Source: Asterionellopsis glacialis (Eukaryota > Bacillariophyta > Plagiogrammaphyceae > Rhaphoneidales > Asterionellopsidaceae). From it: a stretch of DNA of 27,910 nucleotides. How positions within the stretch are numbered: position 1 is the first letter of the stretch; each line of letters opens with the position of its first letter. Positions 1-8,904 of the stretch are shown here, piece by piece. The stretch is from contig WKLE02004777.1 in NCBI GenBank assembly GCA_014885115.2, positions 1 to 27,910 on the forward strand, in the 5' to 3' direction. A program made the translations under genes and the position numbers. The notes beneath the pieces were generated by a model. The model was given only the letters and a program-made list of their open reading frames with translations, made no database searches and was not told the DNA's origin.

Positions 1-496
1 TTCTGATTGGCTAATTGGAACGAGCACTAAAAGGTGCTTGTTTTTCTCATTGAAAGAGATTACGGTAGACAGACAAACGTATCTGAAACAAAACAATGAT
101 GACGTTATTTGGCAGTTAGTAGCGAAGTCATGATTCCAATAAGACTGCTACGACGGATACAAAAACTAAAAGCTTGGTTGCCGTCAGGTGCCGCCAAAGT
201 GTTCGCCTCATTTTCCTAAATTCGTTTTATTTGGCTTTTTCTTCTAGAACCCTACGTAGGACTCTAGTATGTACCTGTACTTCGGGAGAGGGCGCGAGTC
301 TAGCAAAGAAAACCAGACCCACACGAACTAAAAGACCACAACCACAAGTACTATTATACAACCAACAACATTACAAGGAACAAATAACACCTCCCCGCCC
401 GACAGCTATTAATCTGTCGTTCTACCAAAGAGCGCCCAAATATTCCAACCTTGAAACAAAAGCACTCGAAAAAAATCAAGTTTGGCTAGAATTAAG
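1..496 (+). other. Upstream region / probable promoter and 5' leader of the first oxygenase gene
   Basis: No convincing gene is visible here. A 108-codon frame runs across the region, but it has no recognisable domain and overlaps the next gene's start out of phase. Two inverted CCAAT boxes (ATTGG at 6-10 and 14-18) sit at the extreme left. The last 120 bases are A/C-rich and run into the ATG at 497, as expected of a 5' leader. The left end may also belong to a gene outside the window. Confidence 0.35.
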
Positions 497-1552
497 ATGA
501 AGATTTATCCATCATCGTGGTTGGCAACTCTAATTTCGATACTTGCTATATTGGTAGTCGATGCTACTGCTACAATTAATGTCGCTAACGATGAATCATG
601 TCCAAACAGTAAATGCCAAGACGCAGAAGAATCATACAATCGTTATGACTTTCCACTTCCCACGAAACATGATAGTATTGAAAAGTATTTAAATCCAAAA
701 ATATTTCAAGATCCTGAAATTGTACAAAATATACAACGACGTCTTCGTGAAGGTCATTTAGTTGTCATACCAAACGCCTTTATCGAAGAATATGCCGAAG
801 CCATGTATGAAGACTTGCACAATGCACAAGCCGAAGATGTGTTTGAATTACAGGAAGCCTATGATTTTGACGATGGATTTCATTACAGTCATCATAATAT
901 ATATGATCGTTCCAAGTACACGCAACTTATGAATGCAAGTTTATCCATGTTCAATTCACCTGGAACCAAAGAATTATGCGAAAAGTGGAGTGGACGTGAT
1001 TGTTCAGGTAGGAGTATTGCCTCATCCTCCTATTATGCACCTGGTGATCATTCCTTACCACATACTGATCATTTAGGACAACGTACAGTTGCCTATGTAT
1101 GGCATTTGACTAAAAATTGGAAGCCACAATGGGGTGGTGCCTTATATTGGTGCCGTGAAATTGCGGATTCTACCTATACACATGCAAGTTTCAATACTCT
1201 AACATTGTTTTCGGTCACACCCTTTACCACACACTTTGTGACGACTGTAAGTCCGCATGCTACCGAGAAACGATTAGCATTCAATGGGTGGTGGGAAAGT
1301 TCATGGGTCCCCACCGCCGAGGAACCATTAGAAAAATTATTCGATGTATCCAATGAAGAAGAATTTCGCAAAGAAACCTTGCATCTTACATATCATCAGT
1401 ATACACGTTTGGAGAAAATTGCGGAAAATTGTGATGAAGATGAAAATTTTGTATCTGATCCTGACCGTTGTGATGCTTTGATTGAATTATTTGAAGAAGT
1501 TGAAGAGTACTTCTTTCCTGAAGATACTTTCACAGAAATCGTAGATATATAA
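497..1552 (+). CDS. Secretory-pathway 2OG-Fe(II) oxygenase (prolyl-hydroxylase-like)
   Basis: A 351-residue protein predicted to be a 2-oxoglutarate/Fe(II)-dependent oxygenase acting on proteins in the secretory pathway. The start is taken at the ATG at 497; an in-frame TTG lies 15 bases upstream. Residues 1-24 form a signal peptide or anchor (MKIYPSSWLATLISILAILV). The double-stranded beta-helix core holds the iron motif HTD (H189, D191), a tryptophan/glycine-rich strand (QWGGALYWC), the distal iron ligand H246 in THFVTTV, and the 2OG-anchoring basic residue R259 in KRLAFNGWW. This pattern is typical of the 2OG-FeII_Oxy_4 / OGFOD1-Tpa1 / P4H clan. The last 75 residues are acidic with no clear domain. 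All catalytic residues are present, so it should be active. The substrate is unknown: prolyl hydroxylation is a family-based inference. The gene converges on the sulfatase, with about 150 bp between their stops. Confidence 0.82.
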   Translation: MKIYPSSWLATLISILAILVVDATATINVANDESCPNSKCQDAEESYNRYDFPLPTKHDSIEKYLNPKIFQDPEIVQNIQRRLREGHLVVIPNAFIEEYAEAMYEDLHNAQAEDVFELQEAYDFDDGFHYSHHNIYDRSKYTQLMNASLSMFNSPGTKELCEKWSGRDCSGRSIASSSYYAPGDHSLPHTDHLGQRTVAYVWHLTKNWKPQWGGALYWCREIADSTYTHASFNTLTLFSVTPFTTHFVTTVSPHATEKRLAFNGWWESSWVPTAEEPLEKLFDVSNEEEFRKETLHLTYHQYTRLEKIAENCDEDENFVSDPDRCDALIELFEEVEEYFFPEDTFTEIVDI

Positions 1553-1703
1553 TGAACAGCATGCCGTACATTCCTGGCCATCGTTGAAAATATTAAAAGT
1601 TAAGAATTTATACAATTTAGCTCCTCAATTTTAAATACTCTAGAATTGACCACTTAATGGTCTTCCTTACTACTACCACATCGATGGCAGAAGCTTGTCG
1701 ATC

Positions 1704-3416
1704 TCATGCTTCTGCGACATTCATACTAGAAGAATCCCAGAGAACATCTCTACAGGTTTGGCCCTTGCACGTAAACAATTGTCGAATAGTTTGTCGAAGT
1801 TGACGGAGAAGAACCTTGGGAACTTGGGAAATAATATTATTCATCTCGAATGGATCTGTATCTAAATCAAACAGCTCATATTCTATTGGTTCTTGGGTGA
1901 AATTCCAATCATAACGACAATCTGTAAATTCAATATACTTCAAATTACGTCTTCCTTCAGGTTGCGTTTTGTCCATAATTCTTAGTAATCGAAAGGTATT
2001 GTTGTATGCATCTTCCCGATGTCCATAACGTATTAGATCTCCTCCAATAATCTCAACTAAAATTGCATTTTGAGTAGCATTCGTATTGTTATGATACATA
2101 AATTGTGAGGAAAGATCATCTCCATCCATAGTTGATGGTATAGTGGTAGTTACTTGGCGTTCAATGGCACCAGCACGGCGAAGAACAGTTTGTTGTTGCT
2201 GTATTGGTGACGAAAAAGTATGAGCATCAACGAGACCTAGTAATGTAGGCATGATGTCGACGTGTGTACCAAGAATATCATCACGAATAGCACCTGGAAG
2301 AATACTAGGACCTCGAATCATGAAAGGGACACGTATATCATTTTCATACGGATGCCATTTGCCCTGTGGCATACGAAATTGACCAAAACGATAACCATTG
2401 TCAGAAGTGAAAATAATATAGGTGTCTTCCAACACACCAAATTCATTTAGTGTTGCAACCATTTCTTCTACAAGATCATCTACTGAAAGTAATGTACGAA
2501 GACGTGATGCGTACAATTCATCAACCTTTGATTCTTCTAGATCTGTTAGTGGTGGTTGTTGACGGACTACCCAGTGATGATCAGGGCAGGATGCATTGTA
2601 ATTAGGTGTTCGTGGAGCACGAGTTTTGACACTAGCATTTTTATACCAAGGCGCTGGAATTGCTTGGGGGTAACCAGGTCCATCTTGTATATGCGGCGCC
2701 TTGACAGATACGTAGGCAAAGAAGGGTAATGGTAACATTTCAGACGTCAAATGTTCTCGAATCCACGCAATACTTGCATTGCCTACTACAGATGAGCTAT
2801 AACACGGTTGCTTTTGGCCTTTGTCATCTGTGCAATTATCAAAACATACAGTTGAGAGTTCCTCGTCCTTATGAGATGCCCAACTGAACGAAGGATTATT
2901 GTAGTCACCACCACCATTGACGAGCCACCTATCCACTCCAGGAGGTAGGCTCGTGGGGTTGTAATTGTTTAGATGTTTCCCAAACACACCCACTTCATAT
3001 CGTTTTGCTTTGAAGTGACTAGCAAAATAATATTTCGAATAAAAATCGCAATTAACATCTGATGTAACAGCAACGTTCATACAGCCAACTCCATCACTAG
3101 TAGCAGTTTTTAAGTTGTGAAACATCCGACCTGTGAGAAGTTCCGCCCTCGATGGACAGCATACTGGTGTTTGAACGAACCAATTGGGGAATTCTGCACC
3201 ATAATCCGCGATTAATCGACGTGTTTTTGGTAATGCATCAGGACCGCCTAATGTCTTATCAAGATCGTCCGTCAAAATTAAGACGATGTTTGGCTTCCAG
3301 TAATTATGACCTTGGAAATTCTTGCAAAGCGTCAAATGAACGAGTGTTTGCAAAAGCAAAAGTTGCATAACATGACCAAGGGCGAGATACCACGAAAGTA
3401 GCTGAACCATTGTCAT
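1704..3416 (-). CDS. Sulfatase, N-acetylglucosamine-6-sulfatase (GNS)-like
   Basis: A 570-residue formylglycine-dependent sulfatase expected to hydrolyse sulfate esters of glycans in the secretory pathway or outside the cell. The start is the first ATG (3416). Residues 1-31 are hydrophobic (signal peptide or anchor). The metal-binding DD pair is at 50-51 in VLILTDDLD. The sulfatase signature CCPSRAELLTG is at 86-96, with C86 as the residue converted to formylglycine. A downstream TSDNGY motif supplies the second metal site. The middle of the protein (APHIQ..., HHWVVRQ, LLSVDDLVEEMV, TYIIFTSDNGYRFGQF) follows the GNS branch rather than the bacterial arylsulfatase branch. Several N-x-S/T sites fit a glycosylated protein. 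Length is normal for the family and nothing is broken. The natural substrate is unknown; sulfated polysaccharides of the cell's own matrix or of other algae are plausible. Confidence 0.9.
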   Translation of the reverse strand: MTMVQLLSWYLALGHVMQLLLLQTLVHLTLCKNFQGHNYWKPNIVLILTDDLDKTLGGPDALPKTRRLIADYGAEFPNWFVQTPVCCPSRAELLTGRMFHNLKTATSDGVGCMNVAVTSDVNCDFYSKYYFASHFKAKRYEVGVFGKHLNNYNPTSLPPGVDRWLVNGGGDYNNPSFSWASHKDEELSTVCFDNCTDDKGQKQPCYSSSVVGNASIAWIREHLTSEMLPLPFFAYVSVKAPHIQDGPGYPQAIPAPWYKNASVKTRAPRTPNYNASCPDHHWVVRQQPPLTDLEESKVDELYASRLRTLLSVDDLVEEMVATLNEFGVLEDTYIIFTSDNGYRFGQFRMPQGKWHPYENDIRVPFMIRGPSILPGAIRDDILGTHVDIMPTLLGLVDAHTFSSPIQQQQTVLRRAGAIERQVTTTIPSTMDGDDLSSQFMYHNNTNATQNAILVEIIGGDLIRYGHREDAYNNTFRLLRIMDKTQPEGRRNLKYIEFTDCRYDWNFTQEPIEYELFDLDTDPFEMNNIISQVPKVLLRQLRQTIRQLFTCKGQTCRDVLWDSSSMNVAEA

Positions 3417-4140
3417 CTGCAATGGGTGTGATAATACTATTTAACTATTTTTTCTGTCGTCCAAGCAGAAATATTAGCTGTGCCTTTGTATGAGTTTGTC
3501 TTGACAAGAAAATAAGAACATCAACCCTGTTGTGATGGCAGTGACAGACCACAGCCGTATCTTTGAAAAAAAAGATGTGACGAACCTCGCTCATTCATCT
3601 GCGTTTGTGATTGGACGAGAGAGCTGAAAGTTGAAAAATTTGTTTTATTCGTGTTTTTTGCATTTTGGTTGGCACGAAATCTCCATCCAATTTCTTACCC
3701 TAAATAATTACAGCACACACGTAAAATTCATACAAGAAACACATAAATATTCATGTTTGTATCTGTCGAAAATACCCAAAAGAGCAATATAAGTTTTGAA
3801 CCGAACCTGCATGATGTTGTTTTTGATGCGAAACCGTTCAGAGAAGGCGTTCCAAGAAAATACCCCAAATTCTCACGCCAGCAAAGAACAATCAATTTGT
3901 GTGTGTGTTCCAAAACTATCCCTTTTCAAGCAGAACACGACACAACTGTCACGAGACAGTTCTAGTTGGATCGACATCGTCATCAGCTGAAGTGAAAAAA
4001 GTATCCGTTAGACTTCTCACCTTTCACACGAGAGTTTGTGGTAACGAAAACCCGGAATTAAGTCTGAAGAGAAAGGTTAGGTGAAGGGTGGCATTGCATT
4101 GCAGAGGACTGACCTGGCCTTACAGCATTCATTCATCATA
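3417..4140. other. Divergent intergenic region between sulfatase and BTB genes
   Basis: 724 bp separate two divergently transcribed genes and should hold both promoters. Several 60-70 codon frames overlap here on both strands. None has a domain or biased composition, and they shadow each other, so no gene is called. An ATTGG (inverted CCAAT) lies near 3610. A continuous in-frame GTG-initiated extension of the BTB protein begins at 4081, but the ATG at 4141 is preferred. Confidence 0.4.
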
Positions 4141-5580
4141 ATGTCGGCAGATCAACGGGACCTTGGATCGATGAGCTTAAATTCATCTTTTGATTACGAT
4201 ACAGATTATTTTGGTAACGAAAATAATATGAATGACAAAGAAGATGACGCATTAAGCTGGAGATTAGATCCTTCAGAAAGTCACAGCGATTGGAAAGTTG
4301 TTATCAAGTGCCCCAACGGCAGTGAAAAAGAGTATCACGTGCATAAGAATATCCTTGCTGTCGGTCCATCAAAATCTGATTATTTCTCAAGTTTGTTTCG
4401 TAACAGTAGCCACTTACGTGAATCTGAAACGAATACCAGCACTATTACTTTGGAAGAGTCTGCTGCCCAAGTATTTCCTGCACTGTTAGACTTTATGTAC
4501 CATAAGAACAATTCTCTAGTTTTCACTAGAAAAAATGCTGTAGCACTCCGCTACCTATCTCAATATTTTGGTATTCGATTGTTACACACGAAAGTTATGA
4601 AATTCATTCGCGATGACATGAATTTAGATAGTGTTTATACCTACATCAGCGAGGCAGCTATTTACCATGACGAAAGGATGTTATCACTTGCCGCTGATAA
4701 GATTGCTCAAAACATCGACAGGGTTAAAAAGTCTTCTCCTCTCCTAGCTGCCATAGACCCTCACTTCTTTTTAAGGGTTGTATCATCTACAGAGATAGAC
4801 ACCTGTATAGAAAGTACTCATCTTAGTGTCCTAATTGGGGAGTATTGCAGTTTGCATAAGGATGAAATCGAAGAAGAAATGTTTGAACAAATTACGAGCA
4901 AAAAGAGTATACCACTGATCCACCCGGATGCAGCAATGCCACTGTTAGCTATTGAAGCTGTTACCTGTAAAAAATCAGACGCAGATTCACCATCGTGTCT
5001 TCAAAAACGATGTACGAAAGTTCTTGCGCTCAACTGGAAAGACCTTGGATCACAGAGGGACGCATGCCGAAATCTTCCTTCATCCGTGTTGACCGATATA
5101 CTCGATAGGTCTCTTTCTATGGCAAAGCAAAGTTGTGAAGAAGACGCAAGGATGCGTGATACAGAAGCACGAAGATCACTAGTAGAATGTCAGAAGAAAC
5201 TAACAGCTCTGGAAGTTTCGTTTGACCAGCAATCAAAGCAACTTGAAAAGGTCCAAAAAGATAATGGAGAAAAGATTGAAAAATTGAAATCTATCGTTGC
5301 AGAACGAGACCGACAAATGTCCGAATTAGAGAAAGAATTACGAAAATTTGTTCGGTTACCGGTTACACATTCATTTGGTCCTGTATCAAAGTCTACCTAT
5401 CACCATCTGTCTCGTAATGAGCCATTTGATTCGGCCACAAACGAGTACAATAAATATGGAAGACATCGTCCCACCTCTGTACCGTGTTTTGGTGATAGTA
5501 CTGAAAATGGATACTTGTATCGAGTTCAGAAATCATCAGGATACGAGAATTGGCCGGTGTATTATTACAAAGATGATTAA
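4141..5580 (+). CDS. BTB/POZ domain protein with C-terminal coiled coil
   Basis: A 479-residue protein, probably an adaptor. An acidic N-terminus (1-48) is followed by a BTB/POZ domain at about 50-157: WKVVIKCPNGSEKEYHVHKN, then ILAVGPSKSDYFSSLF, then an ITLEESAAQVFPALLDFMY helix. A BACK-like helical stretch follows to about 275. A long coiled coil rich in Glu/Lys/Gln spans 335-405, and a Tyr/Ser-rich tail ends the protein. BTB domains dimerise and often recruit cullin-3 ligases; whether this one does is not visible. The start is the ATG at 4141. A GTG codon 60 bases upstream is in frame but lacks support. No intron is needed. The gene converges on the hydroxylase gene downstream (stops 228 bp apart). 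Similar BTB-coiled-coil proteins are common in diatom genomes. Confidence 0.8.
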   Translation: MSADQRDLGSMSLNSSFDYDTDYFGNENNMNDKEDDALSWRLDPSESHSDWKVVIKCPNGSEKEYHVHKNILAVGPSKSDYFSSLFRNSSHLRESETNTSTITLEESAAQVFPALLDFMYHKNNSLVFTRKNAVALRYLSQYFGIRLLHTKVMKFIRDDMNLDSVYTYISEAAIYHDERMLSLAADKIAQNIDRVKKSSPLLAAIDPHFFLRVVSSTEIDTCIESTHLSVLIGEYCSLHKDEIEEEMFEQITSKKSIPLIHPDAAMPLLAIEAVTCKKSDADSPSCLQKRCTKVLALNWKDLGSQRDACRNLPSSVLTDILDRSLSMAKQSCEEDARMRDTEARRSLVECQKKLTALEVSFDQQSKQLEKVQKDNGEKIEKLKSIVAERDRQMSELEKELRKFVRLPVTHSFGPVSKSTYHHLSRNEPFDSATNEYNKYGRHRPTSVPCFGDSTENGYLYRVQKSSGYENWPVYYYKDD

Positions 5581-5808
5581 ATTATTCGTTAGCTGCCTTG
5601 TAGTAGAAATGCTCGGAAACAAAATCTGTTGGGTTGCGAAAACAATTCAACCCTGTTGAGCAGTTATTACTTATTCAAAATGTTGGCGAGGCATGTAGCG
5701 ACACTGATAACTTGATGTTGCTGCTCATAATGATCTCCTAACATTATGTTTTACTCTACTAGAACTACAATCCAAATCTCCGATGTTTCATTTTTATCTA
5801 ATTCTTTA

Positions 5809-7710
5809 CTAAATATAAAACATTTGCTCCTTGTCTTTACCAATAATGAATTGTTTCACAAATTTACCATTCACTTTGATATTCCACTTGTGACCTTCAT
5901 ACGTGTTGGCACCTAAAGGACCTTCTCCATGACCAAGTTTGCCCCAAAATCCTGATTCATCATAGTATAGTTCAGCTTCTTTAAACAATGGATCTTTACC
6001 GGTATTGATAAACTTAGCTGAGATTTGAACAGGCACGTTACTAGGTGCTTCAGGAGGTTCCTCTTGATCGCGGAATTTCTTAACTACAGGTGACCCTTCA
6101 AAGCCTTCTCGTGGTGTATTCCATACCCAAAGATTGGCAGCCCATTTTTCACCTTTGAGGACAGGACACCCACCATGAAGTGAATTTTTATCTTCCACAC
6201 CATTTGGGTGCATGGAGTAGAACAATACAGCACGTGCTGAATTTGGACGTACAGACAATCTAGTTCGACATTGCGCTACCATTTCTTCTTCCCACGAGCC
6301 CTCTTCTAAAAGTGCAGCATCACCAGATTCACGTAATTCACTTATAGCGTCCTTGGTCCGTTTTCGTTCTTCGATAGGTAAATCACCGGGCCATGCCTTG
6401 GCAAATACAGTTTCACCACCATCACCTTCTTCCAAGTCAGACATATACATCAATATAGTAGCAAAACGATTCCCACCCTGGTGGGCACTATCATAATCAA
6501 ACTTTGCAAGTCCTGATGGATCGGATAAATAATCCATATGTGGTATGTATGCTTTGGTTAAGTTATACCGCAATACTTGAAGTCCATCTGTATGGCCTTC
6601 TTCATATTCATCAAATCCCAATGCAGACATACATCGTCGTTTCACCTTTTGAGCTGTGGCACCATGTGTATCAAAACCACTATCGGATGTACGTTTTTGA
6701 AAGACAGAGTTAGAGGATGCACCTGTGGTAGAACGTTTCATACGGTGTGTTTCGGATGTTTCAGCCTTGGCTCGCGTAATAATTTCTTCACTTTCATCTC
6801 TATCAAAAAAGTTATATATTTCAAATACTCGTGGATCTACCGACATGACTTCAAGACTGACGGGTAATCCACTCGATGTTGATACATGTGGAAGTTCAAA
6901 GGTTTCACCAACAAAGGATGGAGCAAACATAAATACGCGACCTGCAGGTACAGCATAAAGGTGTATTTCCTTGGATGCTGCAGAACAGGTTTCATCGCCA
7001 TCGTTATCTTTACAAGATTCTTTCGCCTTGCGTGCCACGTCCTTGAGTTGATCAAAGGATGACACACGAACACCCTCACGTGTATGAAAATGACATGGCA
7101 AAGCTCCTACTTCTGTTTCTTCGTCTCTGTAAGCGATAGGAACGAGAAGGTCATGATCTAAAAGTATGGGTGTTTTTTCTATTCCCATGTCGCAATATCC
7201 ATAAAATCCCTCTGCCCAAGCATCATCTTCTTCTGAACTGCATGCTTCCTCTTCATCTTCCTCCTCCTCATTAGGATCATCTAAACCATATGCAATAGTT
7301 TCTGTAAGGAAAGTTTCAAAATCATACTTATCATATGCATCAGGACAATAATCATCAGCAAATGAGTCTACAGCCATTTCATACATTGCTTCTTCCGCAA
7401 TGTCACTGGCAAATTGACCACATGGTTTGGGTTGCCCATTCCGATGAATGACAAAGGATACACTTTTCAAAACATTATCATCTAAAATTGTTTTAAGACT
7501 TTTTTCGCAAGCATCGCTTTTCTCTTGTTTTGACATTGTTTTCGTTTTGACATCGTATCGGTACGAGGACGTGATGTCATCTTCCGCATCATTTATTTTA
7601 GAATTGAGCAATCGATGCAAGTAATCTTGAGAAATCACATTTGGAGATACAATGTAACCAATGAAATATGGAATGACAATGGAAGCTGCCAATAACTTCA
7701 AAGATGACAT
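5809..7710 (-). CDS. Membrane-anchored prolyl 4-hydroxylase with C-terminal VHL-beta-like domain
   Basis: A 633-residue protein. The ATG at 7710 is chosen; the open frame continues upstream to a TTG at 7812. Residues 5-22 are a hydrophobic signal anchor, so the enzyme probably faces the secretory lumen. A Cys-containing acidic region (about 60-190, with an EEEEDEEE run) precedes the P4H catalytic domain at about 290-540: SFVGETFELPHVSTSSGLPV, then IYNFFDRDESEEII, then the iron motif H391-x-D393 in YIPHMDYLS, the distal H512 in NSLHGGCPV, and the 2OG-binding K522 in GEKWAANLWVWN. All four key residues are present. The C-terminal 75 residues form a separate beta-rich module with TYEGHKW at 603-609, resembling the Hyp-binding strand of the VHL beta domain (Ser/Thr-Tyr-x-Gly-His-x-Trp). 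The P4H assignment is firm; the VHL-like assignment is an inference from a short motif plus spacing. Confidence 0.87.
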   Translation of the reverse strand: MSSLKLLAASIVIPYFIGYIVSPNVISQDYLHRLLNSKINDAEDDITSSYRYDVKTKTMSKQEKSDACEKSLKTILDDNVLKSVSFVIHRNGQPKPCGQFASDIAEEAMYEMAVDSFADDYCPDAYDKYDFETFLTETIAYGLDDPNEEEEDEEEACSSEEDDAWAEGFYGYCDMGIEKTPILLDHDLLVPIAYRDEETEVGALPCHFHTREGVRVSSFDQLKDVARKAKESCKDNDGDETCSAASKEIHLYAVPAGRVFMFAPSFVGETFELPHVSTSSGLPVSLEVMSVDPRVFEIYNFFDRDESEEIITRAKAETSETHRMKRSTTGASSNSVFQKRTSDSGFDTHGATAQKVKRRCMSALGFDEYEEGHTDGLQVLRYNLTKAYIPHMDYLSDPSGLAKFDYDSAHQGGNRFATILMYMSDLEEGDGGETVFAKAWPGDLPIEERKRTKDAISELRESGDAALLEEGSWEEEMVAQCRTRLSVRPNSARAVLFYSMHPNGVEDKNSLHGGCPVLKGEKWAANLWVWNTPREGFEGSPVVKKFRDQEEPPEAPSNVPVQISAKFINTGKDPLFKEAELYYDESGFWGKLGHGEGPLGANTYEGHKWNIKVNGKFVKQFIIGKDKEQMFYI

Positions 7711-8904
7711 CTTTATTGAAAGATAACCAACTAACTTCCAAACTATAGGGCACTCGACAACGGAGATTGCTTTCTCTGGAGGATAAATGCCGTTCAATAC
7801 TGCAGGGTGCAATGATATGTTTTATCGCTCAGCAGTTGCATGCAAGGCCATTGGTATGGTCGCAATGAGAACCCTGGGTTTTGTTTTGGGAGCAATGTCT
7901 CGCCAACTGCAATATTCAAAAATTATTTATATTGAAGAGGTTGATTGATTCACTTGACTAAACTAATATTTAACGTTTACGAGAGGGAGTGATCATCTTA
8001 CATCAAAAGAAAAAATAGACTTGAAAAAAGGTGGTAAACAAATTCGGAGGCTTCCTGAACCTTTTTGTCGCCCCGTACTGTAGTCCTAGTCGTAATATCT
8101 CATGTAAAGGTGTCTGATGTCATCATTATTTTTTAATTAACTTATTTACTGACCTGAGACGGAATTAAAAGACATTACAGCAGAATACGATAGCCATGAA
8201 ACCGGAGATCAATTTTTTTCTCTAGATCATTGTAGAAGTATCCATGAAGTATCCATGACAAAACCAACACGTCCACAATTTATAGTAAACAGTATAAATA
8301 ATATTTAGTGAGACATAGCACTGCCATTCGAATGGCATCTTTGCTATTGTTGGAGTGGTTGTTGTATCACATCAATTTGTGATGATCCTAAAGATGCGAT
8401 TGTTGGAGTGGTTGTTGTATCACATCAATTTGTGATGATCCTAACCTATTGTGTGATCCAATTAAAAATGATATCTGTCCTCGGTTTATAGATTGTGATA
8501 ATGTATCGCAGTCGTTTATTGGTAACAGATCATCTGGTGAGAAATGAAGCCGAAAAGTCGCCATTAGAGAAGCAAACTATACCGTTTTAGAAACGGCAGG
8601 CGGAGAGCGTAAAAGAGAGAGCGTCATGGAGGCAGGAAAACAATTTTCTTTCAAAAACAGAAATCGCGCAGACACATGTTTTTGCTTGGTTTCGGAGACT
8701 TCGTTGGAGTACTATTGCATTCGAAGTTACCTACAGAAGAAATTCTTCGAATTTCTTGACGACAGTGTAGATTGCACCGAATAGTCAATTGATTTTACAC
8801 GGCAATGGTTATTTATCCTATTTTGTAAAAGCAAAAATTGTGGAGTGTTCCAAAAATACTTCAAAATTCAAAACCTCAATCCCAAAGTAGAGAGGAGAAG
8901 TATT
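7711..8904. other. Long intergenic spacer, probable hydroxylase promoter
   Basis: 1.2 kb without a supportable gene between two minus-strand genes. The right part downstream of the FemAB-like gene is probably its 3' flank and the left part is the hydroxylase promoter. It holds a 46-bp direct repeat (separate entry), a short tandem repeat near 8236-8260 (GAAGTATCCAT twice), and an inverted repeat at 8582-8596 (CCGTTT-TAG-AAACGG). No tRNA-like or snRNA-like sequence was recognised. Confidence 0.4.
8346..8444. repeat. 46-bp perfect direct repeat, two copies, with internal dyad
   Basis: The same 46 bases occur at 8346-8391 and 8399-8444 (period 53), starting ATTGTTGGAGTGGTTGTTGT. Each copy contains the inverted repeat ATCACA-TCAATT-TGTGAT. 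The copies appear identical by eye, so the duplication is recent or maintained. It lies more than 600 bp upstream of the hydroxylase ATG. It could be a duplicated protein-binding site or a neutral duplication. Confidence 0.85.

Noticed and set aside
3728..4084. Several overlapping 60-70 codon frames between the sulfatase and BTB genes
   Set aside because: They overlap on both strands, lack domains, and fall in a divergent promoter.
8700..8770. Heat-shock-element-like GAAGAAATTCTTCGAATTTC
   Set aside because: The GAA/TTC units do not keep the two-base spacing of a true element, and the site lies in the 3' flank of a minus-strand gene.
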